Shown here: positions 54,869-64,000 of the stretch, one piece after another
How positions within the stretch are numbered: position 1 is the stretch's first letter
Layout of the letters: each line of letters begins with the position of its first letter
Assembly: GCA_963788115.1 (NCBI GenBank)
Contig: CAWBFD010000004.1
Coordinates: 930,001 to 994,000, forward strand
DNA: 64,000 nt
Reading direction: 5' to 3'
Origin: CAWBFD01 sp963788115
GTDB taxonomy: Bacteria > Actinomycetota > Thermoleophilia > Solirubrobacterales > 70-9
The notes under the pieces: generated by a model
Databases searched by the model: none
Seen by the model: only the letters and a program-made list of their open reading frames with translations
What the model was told of the DNA's origin: nothing
Made by a program: the position numbers and the translations under genes

Positions 54869-56542
54869 ATGGACCTCGGATCGATCGCCCGCAGGCTGCC
54901 CACCGATCGCGCCTCATCGGTAGCCCGGCAGGTCTCGCTGGGGCCCCTCGGCCCACTCATGGACGTTCCGTTCACGGTCAAGTCCCTCGCCGAGGCCGGC
55001 GTGATCCATCCCGTGCGTCCGGACAAGCTGGTCGGCACCCTCCGCGAGCTGCGCCGGTGGGGGGCTTCGCCGGCCGCCGGGATTGCCGGGGCCGCGATCA
55101 CCCGGCCGGATGAGCCCATGGTCGAGGATGAGGCCGGAACGCTCACCTTCCGGCAGGTTCACCTCCGGTCGAACGCGCTGGCCCGCGGTCTGGCCGGCGA
55201 GGGCGTGGGTGCGGGAGACGGGGTCGCGATCATGTGCCGCAACCACCGCGGCTTCATCGAGGCCACCCTCGCCGTCTCCAAGCTGGGCGCCACCGGGCTC
55301 TACATGAACACGGCCTTCTCGGGCCCTCAGCTCGCTGGGGTGGTCGAGCGCGAGGAGCCGGTGGCGATGATCTACGACGAGGAGTTCGCCCGGCTGCTCG
55401 CCGAGGCGGGCCGCGACCTGCGGCGGTTCATCGCCTGGCGTGAGGGCGGCGCCCTTGACGACCCGGGCATCGACGATCTGATCGACGCCACCCTCGACAA
55501 CGACCTCGACGCCCCCGACGAGCCGAGCCGGTTCGTCATCCTCACCTCGGGCACGACCGGGGCTCCCAAGGGAGCCCAGCGCTCGCAGCCGGGTCACCTG
55601 GGGCCGCTGGCGGCGATGCTCTCGCGGATCCCGCTCCACGCCGGCGAGCGGACGATGATCGCCGCTCCCCTCTTCCACTCCTGGGGGTTCGTCCACTTCG
55701 CGCTCGGCCTCGCGCTCAACTCGACCTACATCCTGCGGCGGCGCTTCGATCCGGAGGAAACCCTGCGGGCAGCCCAGGAGAGCGGGGCCACCGCGCTGGT
55801 CGTGGTTCCGGTGATGATCCAGCGGATCCTCCAGCTTCCGGCGGAGGTGCTCTCCCGCTACGAGCTACCGGAGCTCACGGTGACCGCGGTCAGCGGCTCG
55901 GCCCTGCAGGGGCCCATGGCGGAGCAATGGATGGATCGCTTTGGCGACAACCTCTACAACCTCTACGGATCGACCGAGGTCGCGTGGGCGACGATCGCCA
56001 CCCCCGAGGACCTGCGGGCGGCGCCGGGAACCGCCGGAACGCCGCCCCGGGGCTCGGTCGTCAAGATCGTCGACCAGGACGGCCGTGAGCTGCCGCCCGG
56101 CGCGACCGGACGGGTGTTCGTGGGCAACGACATGGCCTTCGAGGGCTACACCGGCGGCGGCGCGAAGGAGCTGCTCGAGGGGCTCCTGTCCTCCGGAGAC
56201 GTCGGGCATTTCGACGAGCAGGGGCGCCTGTTCATCGACGGCCGTGACGACGAGATGATCGTCTCCGGGGGCGAGAACGTGTTCCCGCGCGAGGTCGAGG
56301 ACCTGCTGGCGGGCCACGACGCGGTCGCCGAGGTGGCGGTGATCGGGGTCGACGACGAGGAGTTCGGGCAGCGGCTGAAGGCGTTCCTGGTCGTGGTCGA
56401 GGGAGGCGAGCTGAGCGAGGACGACGTGAAAGCACACGTCAAGGCCAACCTCGCCCGATACAAGGTCCCTCGCGAGGTGGTGTTCGTCGACTCGCTGCCC
56501 CGGAACGCCACCGGGAAGGTCCTGAAGCGCGAGCTCGCGTAA
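54869..56542 (+). CDS. Acyl-CoA synthetase (AMP-forming)
   Basis: The 557-residue ANL-family enzyme activates a carboxylic acid to its CoA thioester. The P-loop-like VILTSGTTGAPKGAQRS (about 216), YGSTEVAWATIATPEDL (about 367), IDGRDDEMIVSGGENVFPRE (about 455) and the final catalytic Lys in PRNATGKVLKREL are all present. It resembles long-chain FadD-like proteins. TAGGGT at 54855-54860, formed by the ispF stop, precedes ATG by 8 bases. The chain length of the substrate is unknown. Confidence 0.93.
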   Translation: MDLGSIARRLPTDRASSVARQVSLGPLGPLMDVPFTVKSLAEAGVIHPVRPDKLVGTLRELRRWGASPAAGIAGAAITRPDEPMVEDEAGTLTFRQVHLRSNALARGLAGEGVGAGDGVAIMCRNHRGFIEATLAVSKLGATGLYMNTAFSGPQLAGVVEREEPVAMIYDEEFARLLAEAGRDLRRFIAWREGGALDDPGIDDLIDATLDNDLDAPDEPSRFVILTSGTTGAPKGAQRSQPGHLGPLAAMLSRIPLHAGERTMIAAPLFHSWGFVHFALGLALNSTYILRRRFDPEETLRAAQESGATALVVVPVMIQRILQLPAEVLSRYELPELTVTAVSGSALQGPMAEQWMDRFGDNLYNLYGSTEVAWATIATPEDLRAAPGTAGTPPRGSVVKIVDQDGRELPPGATGRVFVGNDMAFEGYTGGGAKELLEGLLSSGDVGHFDEQGRLFIDGRDDEMIVSGGENVFPREVEDLLAGHDAVAEVAVIGVDDEEFGQRLKAFLVVVEGGELSEDDVKAHVKANLARYKVPREVVFVDSLPRNATGKVLKRELA

Positions 56543-56558
56543 GCCTGGGAAGACGCCC

Positions 56559-56577
56559 GGCGCCCCCCGGGGGCGCC
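56559..56577. terminator. GC-rich palindrome after acyl-CoA synthetase
   Basis: GGCGCCCCC and GGGGGCGCC around a single C form a 19-base palindrome 16 bases after the stop. It lies just before the hairpin repeat copy B. Confidence 0.5.
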
Positions 56578-56587
56578 CCTCCTCGGC

Positions 56588-56635
56588 GCGTTGGCCGAGT
56601 TAATCCCACATTGTCGTAACAACTCGGCCATCGCC
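56588..56635. repeat. Intergenic hairpin repeat, copy B
   Basis: Stem GGCCGAGTT (56593-56601) with AACTCGGCC (56621-56629) and a 19-base loop containing CCCACA and CGTA. The flanks CGTTG and CATCGCC also match copy A at 24.8 kb. One stem pair is G-C in A and C-G in B, a compensatory change. It sits between the convergent acyl-CoA synthetase and coxG genes. Confidence 0.7.
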
Positions 56636-56657
56636 GGGCGCTCCGGCCGGGCGGTCC

Positions 56658-57395
56658 CTAAAACAGCAGCAAACCGAGCAGGACGCCGAGCGCGGTGAAC
56701 AGCAGGGCGAGCGCGATAACGGTCAGGGTGAGCGTTCGCGGGTTGCGCAGCCGGTCCGCGACGACCGAGGCGAGGATCGACCCGGCGGGCAGGCTCGCTT
56801 CCCCGGGGCTCGGCTGATCGGTCGCGGCCGGCACGGGCTGATCGGCCGGCGCCGCGGCCGGCGTGGCAGCGGCCTCGACCCCGGCGCCCTCGGGGCTCGT
56901 CGCGGTGGCCGGAGCGGCCCCCGGCTCGGCCGCCGTCGCCCCCGGCTCGCCCGCAGCGAGCATCTCCGCCAGATTCCTCGAGAACTCCTCCACGAGCTTC
57001 GCCGAGACGTCGCGGATCACCCCCTGGCCCATGGCGGCCGCCCTCCCGCTCAGCTGGAGATCGGTCTCGATCGTGCCCTCGGTGACGTCCTGGCCTCCGC
57101 TCAGCCTCATCTCGACCGTCGCGTCCGCGGTTCCCTGCCCACGAGCCTCCTGGGCCCGGGCCCGCATCACGGCCCGCCGCGCCTCGGCGTCCTCCTCGAC
57201 GATCTCGACCTGGCCGCGGTACTGCATCGACATCGGTCCCAGCTTGACCCTGATCCCGACCTTGTAGGCGTCCTCGCCGGCCCGCTCGAGGACTTGCGCC
57301 CCGGGCACGCACGGGGCGACGCGCTCGACATCCAGGAGCGTGCGCCAGACCTCTTCGACCGGGGCCTCGACCGCGAACGAGTTCTCGAATCTCAT
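56658..57395 (-). CDS. coxG: CO dehydrogenase membrane-anchoring protein CoxG
   Basis: The 245-residue protein has an SRPBCC-fold CoxG domain (FENSFAVEAPVEEVWRTLLD to about 145), an Ala/Pro-rich linker (about 150-200) and a C-terminal membrane helix (LTVIALALLFTALGVLLGLLLF). In Oligotropha, CoxG recruits CO dehydrogenase to the membrane near the quinone pool. ATG 57395 overlaps the coxE-like stop as ATGA. It is the last gene of the CO dehydrogenase operon. Confidence 0.9.
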   Translation of the reverse strand: MRFENSFAVEAPVEEVWRTLLDVERVAPCVPGAQVLERAGEDAYKVGIRVKLGPMSMQYRGQVEIVEEDAEARRAVMRARAQEARGQGTADATVEMRLSGGQDVTEGTIETDLQLSGRAAAMGQGVIRDVSAKLVEEFSRNLAEMLAAGEPGATAAEPGAAPATATSPEGAGVEAAATPAAAPADQPVPAATDQPSPGEASLPAGSILASVVADRLRNPRTLTLTVIALALLFTALGVLLGLLLF

Positions 57396-58642
57396 CCCCG
57401 GGGTCCTTCCGCTGGGGGCGGGGGGAGGGCATCGGCCCCGCCGATCGCGTCGGCGACGGCGTTCATTGCGGCGAGCGAGTGACCGCTGAGCATCGCGTCG
57501 CAGTACGGGAGCGCGGCGGCCATCCCCCCGGCGAGGGGGGCGAATCCGGGGCTTGCCTTGCGCGGATTGACCCACACGATCCGATGCGCCAGCCTGCGAA
57601 GCCGCTCCATCTCGCGGCCGACCGCCGCCGGATCGTCGCGCTCCCACCCGTCGGAGAGGATCACGATCACTGCCCCGCGGGCCATTCCCCGGCGCCCGTA
57701 GCGATCGTTGAACTCACGCAGGGCCGCGCCGATGCGGGTGCCGCTGGACCAATCGGGCGCCGCGGCCGCCGCCCGCTCGATCGCGAGCTGTGGTTGCGTG
57801 CCCGAGAGCGCGCGGGTCAACCGGGTCAGACGGGTGGCGAAGACGAACGCCTCGGCGTTGGCGCCGCCGACCGCGCCGCACAGGAACTGGAGGAAGGCGC
57901 GCGTGTATGGCTCCATCGATCCGGAGATGTCACAGATCACCACCAGCCGCCGCGGCCGCAGCCGCCTGCGCCGGCGGATCAGGTGCAGCGGGTCGCCGCC
58001 GCTCCGCCGGCTGCGCCGCAACGTCGCCCGAAGATCGAGCCGCTCACCGTGGCGTCCGCGACGAGCCCGGCGCGACCGGCGCGGTGGTGGCGCGATCGCC
58101 AGGCGGCCGATCAGCGCCCGCAGCGCATCGAGCTCCTCGGCGTCCAGCTCGGCGAAGTCCCGGTGGCGCAGTCGCTCCTCGCTGGAGGACAGGGCGAGGA
58201 TGGCCTCGCGCTCCGGCGCGTCCGGCGTCCGGCGCCCGGGCTCCCCGCCGTCGGGATACGGCCCCGGGGACGAGCCCGCGGACGATGCGGGCGCGGTTCG
58301 CGGCCGCGGCGAGCGGCTCGCCGGCCTGGTTCCCGGCCGGGGCGCGTTGGGGTCGCCGCGGGTCTCGGCGATGTCGGCCGTCCCGTCGAAGATCGCGGCG
58401 AACACCCGGTCGAACGTCTCGAGCTGGGCGCGCGCGGAGACGAAGGTGACGCGTGCCGTCCAGTAGAGCGCGTCGCGGCTCTGGGGGCGGGCGAGGCTGA
58501 GAGCGAGGGCGAAGCGCGCGGCCCGTTCGGGCGTGCTGGGCAGTCCCGCGCGCCGCAGCTCTCGCCCGAGGGCGGCGGCGAGGGCCGGCAGGTCCAGCTG
58601 CCCGTCGTCAGGCGGCTGTGGCCCAGGCCCTGACTCAGCCAT
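57392..58642 (-). CDS. coxE: CoxE-like VWA-domain protein
   Basis: The 416-residue protein has an Arg-rich middle and a C-terminal von Willebrand A domain with MIDAS motif VVICDISGSMEPY (about 240) and VIVILSDGWERDD. With the CoxD AAA+ protein it helps insert the Cu-S-Mo site in CoxL, as shown for Oligotropha. ATG 58642 overlaps the coxD end by 8 bases; GTG 58657 is a longer alternative. Residues 100-150 are low-complexity Pro/Arg/Ser. Confidence 0.88.
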   Translation of the reverse strand: MAESGPGPQPPDDGQLDLPALAAALGRELRRAGLPSTPERAARFALALSLARPQSRDALYWTARVTFVSARAQLETFDRVFAAIFDGTADIAETRGDPNAPRPGTRPASRSPRPRTAPASSAGSSPGPYPDGGEPGRRTPDAPEREAILALSSSEERLRHRDFAELDAEELDALRALIGRLAIAPPPRRSRRARRGRHGERLDLRATLRRSRRSGGDPLHLIRRRRRLRPRRLVVICDISGSMEPYTRAFLQFLCGAVGGANAEAFVFATRLTRLTRALSGTQPQLAIERAAAAAPDWSSGTRIGAALREFNDRYGRRGMARGAVIVILSDGWERDDPAAVGREMERLRRLAHRIVWVNPRKASPGFAPLAGGMAAALPYCDAMLSGHSLAAMNAVADAIGGADALPPPPAEGPRG

Positions 58643-59558
58643 CGGGGGCTCCCACAAGCCGGTCGAGCCCCCGATCGCGGATCAAGGCCTGATCCTCGTG
58701 GTACTTGAGCACCGAGCCGAGCGTCCGCTCGGCGCCCTCGGCGTCGAGCGCATCGAGGCCGAGCAGCTCCAGCGCCGCCACCCAATCGATCGCCTCGGCG
58801 ATCCCGGGCGGCTTTTGCACGTCGCTGTCACGAAGGCGGCGCACGGCCTGTGCCACGCCCACGGCCAGCCGCTGCGAGGTGCCCGGCACCCTGCGCCGCA
58901 CGATCTCCACCTCACGCTCCGGGCTCGGATAGTCGATCCAGTGATAGAGGCAGCGGCGCTTCAGCGCATCGTGGAGGTCACGGGTGCGGTTGGAGGTGAG
59001 CACCACCGCCGGAGGATGCGTGGCGCGAATCGTGCCGAGCTCGGGGACGGTGACGCTGGCCTCCGCGAGCAGCTCGAAGAGAAACGCCTCGAACTCGTGG
59101 TCGGCGCGGTCGAGCTCGTCGACGAGCAGCACGGCCGGGAGCGGACCCTGGTGCTCGATCGCCTCCAACAGCGGCCGGTGGATCAGGTAGTCGCGGCCGA
59201 AGAGCTCGTCCTCGGAGAGGTCGGCGCCCTCTGACTCGGCGAGTCGGATCCGAAGCAGCTGGCGCGGATAGTTCCATTCGTAGAGCGCCTCGGAAGCGTC
59301 GATCCCCTCGTAGCACTGCAGCCGAATGAGCTCAGTCCCCAGCGCGGCCGCAAGCGCCTTCGCCGCCTCGGTCTTGCCGACGCCGGCCTCGCCCTCGAGC
59401 AGGAGCGGCTGCGGGAGGCGCAGGGAGAGGAACAGCGCGGTGGCGAGCCCGGGGTCGGTGAGATAGTCGACGGCGTCCAGCCGCCGCACCAGCTCGTCCG
59501 CGTCGGGCGCCAGGCGCTCGAGCGCCCCGGTGGGGTCCGCGGGCGAGGGCGAAGTCAT
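58635..59558 (-). CDS. coxD: CoxD-like MoxR-type AAA+ ATPase
   Basis: The 307-residue ATPase has Walker A LLEGEAGVGKTEAAKALA (about 53), Walker B VLLVDELDRADHEFEAFLFE (about 145) and sensor 1 VVLTSNRTRDLHDALKRRC. In Oligotropha, CoxD supplies the energy to sulfurate and load copper into the CoxL active site. ATG 59558 overlaps the MocA-like stop as ATGA. Confidence 0.92.
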   Translation of the reverse strand: MTSPSPADPTGALERLAPDADELVRRLDAVDYLTDPGLATALFLSLRLPQPLLLEGEAGVGKTEAAKALAAALGTELIRLQCYEGIDASEALYEWNYPRQLLRIRLAESEGADLSEDELFGRDYLIHRPLLEAIEHQGPLPAVLLVDELDRADHEFEAFLFELLAEASVTVPELGTIRATHPPAVVLTSNRTRDLHDALKRRCLYHWIDYPSPEREVEIVRRRVPGTSQRLAVGVAQAVRRLRDSDVQKPPGIAEAIDWVAALELLGLDALDAEGAERTLGSVLKYHEDQALIRDRGLDRLVGAPDG

Positions 59559-60166
59559 GCCGGGCTCCCGGCCTGGGCTCGAATCAGCACGTAGTCGGCC
59601 CACGTGTCGACGTCCGGTGGGGTCGGGCCGTCGACCCGGACCTCCACGACCCGCTCGGGGCGGCGCTCCAGCAGCCTCCAGACTGCCTTGTCGCCGTGCA
59701 GTGCCTTGACGCGGGTGAAGGTCGATCGGTCGAGCGCCAGCGGATGACCGCGGCCGTCGTCGTACCGGCAGACGGCGAACTCCGCGTCCCCGCGGCCGGC
59801 GAGGAGCCTGCGGACGATCGTCGGGGTCACCCCGGGCTGGTCGCCGAGCATCAGCACGACCACCTGGCAACTCGGCTTGATCGCACCGATCGCCGCCCCG
59901 ATCGACGACGAGCAGCCCGGCTCGGCGTCGGTCACCTCGACCACCTCGACTCCGGAGAGGTCGGTGGCGCGGCGCACCTCCGCGGCGTTCTCGCCCATTG
60001 TCACAAGCAGCTGATCGAACTCGCATGCCCTGGCGACCTCGAGCGCGTGGTCCAGCAGCGTCGCGCAGCCATAGGGCAGGGTCTGCTTCGGTCTCCCCAG
60101 CCTCTGTGATCGGCCGGCCGCCAGCACCACGCCGGCGACACTCCCCTTAGGTGATGAATCAACCAT
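59555..60166 (-). CDS. MocA-like molybdenum cofactor nucleotidyltransferase
   Basis: The 203-residue protein has the nucleotidyltransferase signature GVVLAAGRSQRLGRPKQTLPY (residues 12-32, shown in part) and VVLMLGDQPGVTPTIVRRLL. It probably converts Mo-molybdopterin to the cytosine dinucleotide form used by CO dehydrogenase. ATG 60166 abuts the XdhC-like stop (TAGATG). Confidence 0.9.
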   Translation of the reverse strand: MVDSSPKGSVAGVVLAAGRSQRLGRPKQTLPYGCATLLDHALEVARACEFDQLLVTMGENAAEVRRATDLSGVEVVEVTDAEPGCSSSIGAAIGAIKPSCQVVVLMLGDQPGVTPTIVRRLLAGRGDAEFAVCRYDDGRGHPLALDRSTFTRVKALHGDKAVWRLLERRPERVVEVRVDGPTPPDVDTWADYVLIRAQAGSPA

Positions 60167-60951
60167 CTAATGGCAGTGATGCTCACCCGCCGGCTCGTCC
60201 ACGGCCGGTGCGCCGCCGGGGAGCGCCGTGGCCGACCGGGAGGCGACGATCTCGGCAAGGATCGCGAGGGCGATCTCCGCCGGGGTGCGCGCTCCGATGT
60301 CGAGGCCCGCCGGCGTTCGTACCTGGTCACGGAGCTCCTCTGGAACGTCGAGCGCATCCGTGACGGCCGCGCCGCGCCGGGCGCTGGCGACCAGCGCCAC
60401 ATAGGGAACTCCCGCCTCGAGCGCTGCCTCGAGCGTCCGCTCCTCCCCTCGCCCGTGTGACGCGACGACGACGGCGGCCGCGTCGCCGTCGACCGTGTCG
60501 GCGCCATCCTCGCTCGCGATCACCGCGTACCCGACCCTTGTCCCCAGATCGGTCAGGGCCGCGGCGATCGGGGTGGTCCCGACCACCAGCACGGTTGGCG
60601 CCGGCACATGCGGCTCCAGGAAGATCTCCAGGGCGCCGCCCGAGAGGCACGGGTTCTCGACCGTCACCGATCCCTCCGCGGCCGGCGCTTCCGTGTCCGC
60701 ATCGCCCTCGCCGGGGAGGATGCGCAACAGCAGGGGCTCCCCGGACTCCATCACCCGAAGCGCGTGCAACCTCACCGACTCCTCGGCGCAGGCACCGCCG
60801 ATGAAGCCGTCGATGCGTCCATCGGCGCCGACGATGGCGGTCGCCCCCGGGCGCACGCTGCTCGGCCGCCGCGCGCCGACCACGGTTGCCTCCACAAACG
60901 GGCTCCGCGCGGCCTCGAGCTCCTCGGCGCGTCGCTGGAGCTCGCCCGTGA

Positions 60952-60955
<4 letters not shown>
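60167..60955 (-). CDS. XdhC/CoxI family protein
   Basis: The 262-residue protein has an N-terminal XdhC_CoxI domain (VEATVVGARRPSSVRPGATA and GFIGGACAEESVRLHAL) and a C-terminal Rossmann domain (VLVVGTTPIAAALTDLG). Relatives bind Mo cofactor and help its sulfuration or insertion. ATG 60955 overlaps the coxL stop. The tail ends in a His-rich HHCH, perhaps a metal site. Confidence 0.9.
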
Positions 60956-63314
<2,359 letters not shown>

Positions 63315-63315
<1 letters not shown>

Positions 63316-63791
63316 TACGCGGACACCTCCTCCTTTGAGTGCTCCGCCGCCCAGCGGATCGAGCGGACGATCGTGGCGTAGCCGGTGCAGCGGCAGATCT
63401 GGCCCGAGATCGCCTCGCGGATCTCGTCCTCCGACGGATCGGGGTTGCGGTCGAGCAGGGCCCGGGCCGTCATCATCATCCCGGGGGTGCAGAACCCGCA
63501 CTGAAGGCCGTGCTCCTCGATGAACCCCTGCTGGATCGGATCGAGCTCGCCGTCCTGCTCGAGGTTCTCCACCGTGCTGATCTCGTGGCCGGAGGCCTGG
63601 GCGGCCAGCACCGTGCACGACTTGACCGGCTCGCCGTCCATCAGCAGCACGCAGGTGCCGCAGTTGGACGTATCGCAGCCCCAGTGCGTCCCTGTCAGCC
63701 CCAGCTCGTCGCGGACGAAGTGGACCAGGAGCATCCGCGGCTCCACGTCGCGCGTGACCTCCTCGCCGTTCACCGTGATCGTGACTTCCAT
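63315..63791 (-). CDS. coxS: Carbon monoxide dehydrogenase small [2Fe-2S] subunit
   Basis: The 158-residue protein carries two [2Fe-2S] clusters: the plant-type GCDTSNCGTC with a later Cys, and the C-terminal CGFC and CRC motifs. It passes electrons from the molybdenum site to the FAD subunit CoxM. A GGAGGCA site precedes ATG 63791. Confidence 0.96.
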
Positions 63792-63796
63792 CGGCC

Positions 63797-64000
63797 CTAT
63801 GCCTCCTCTCCCAGCGCCCTTGCCGTCGCTCGTCGCAGGGCGCGACGGGTCAGCTCTCCGGCGAGATGCCGCTTGTACTCGGCGGAACCGCGCTGATCGT
63901 CGACGGGAGAGCAGTCCTCGGCGGCGAGTCCCGCCGCGGTGTCGAACAGCTCCTCCGATGGGGATTGCCCCACCAGCGCCTCCTGGGCGCGCTTCGAGCT
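63797..64000 (-). CDS. coxM: CO dehydrogenase FAD subunit CoxM, partial
   Basis: The last 67 codons before TAG 63797 read as the CoxM C-terminal domain, with AEDCSPVDDQRGSAEYKRHL then AGELTRRALRRA. The N-terminal FAD-binding part lies beyond the right edge. It lies 5 bases upstream of coxS in the leftward operon. Confidence 0.9.
   Translation of the reverse strand, partial: SSKRAQEALVGQSPSEELFDTAAGLAAEDCSPVDDQRGSAEYKRHLAGELTRRALRRATARALGEEA

Overview
The window is about 64 kb of very GC-rich DNA (roughly 70% by eye) with densely packed genes. Many genes overlap by 1 to 17 bases, and GTG or TTG starts are common. Gene order marks an actinobacterium: tilS-hpt-ftsH-folPBK, coaX-dus-greA-lysS, clpC-radA-disA-carD-ispD and a form I carbon monoxide dehydrogenase cluster all occur. 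CaCA antiporters, phasin-like proteins and the overall codon style suggest the Thermoleophilia/Solirubrobacterales branch. That placement is inference; there is no rRNA gene in the window.

Left part (1-31.5 kb), mostly metabolic and accessory. An Lrp-type regulator, a circularly permuted ATP-grasp enzyme and a partial ferritin-like protein run leftwards from 2.6 kb. Divergent from them are hpd-hmgA (tyrosine to maleylacetoacetate), an ACT-domain threonine dehydratase and a Nudix hydrolase. At 7-9 kb a four-gene overlapping operon encodes a hydrolase-like protein lacking the usual nucleophile, a 44-residue protein, a DUF2203 protein and a membrane protein. A 1212-residue zinc-ribbon/cyclase/ATPase/TPR signalling protein (10-13.6 kb), a lipoprotein and two calcium/cation antiporters follow. 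Next come a Bcp peroxiredoxin group, an acyl-CoA dehydrogenase behind a perfect inverted repeat, PadR plus SRPBCC, a fused 3-hydroxyacyl-CoA dehydrogenase/enoyl-CoA hydratase overlapping a sirtuin, and a three-domain cell-wall hydrolase. Last is a phasin-phasin-epimerase-acyltransferase operon.

Middle (31.5-56.5 kb), largely conserved housekeeping. A candidate small RNA with its own promoter and terminator precedes tilS. Then come tilS, hpt, ftsH and folP/folB/folK (folE absent), a glutathione S-transferase-like gene, coaX, dus, greA and lysS. A leftward DJ-1/FAD-oxidase pair precedes clpC, an unknown secreted protein, radA and disA (DNA integrity and c-di-AMP), carD, ispD, a DUF389 protein with a tiny membrane partner, a PHP phosphatase, ispF and an acyl-CoA synthetase.

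Right edge (56.6-64 kb). A leftward operon encodes aerobic CO dehydrogenase: coxM (partial), coxS, coxL with the form I AYACSFR motif, an XdhC-like factor, a MocA-like cytidylyltransferase, CoxD-like AAA+ ATPase, CoxE-like VWA protein and membrane-anchored CoxG. Oxidation of trace CO as an energy supplement is the likely role.

Window-wide signals: 14 genes have a TAnnnT-like box 6-8 nt before the start codon, suggesting leaderless transcripts. Several genes seem to use CTG or ATT starts, and ispD has no normal start at all. Long intergenic hairpins without U-tracts recur; two, 32 kb apart, share sequence and show a compensatory base-pair change. I saw no tRNA, rRNA, CRISPR array, transposase or prophage.
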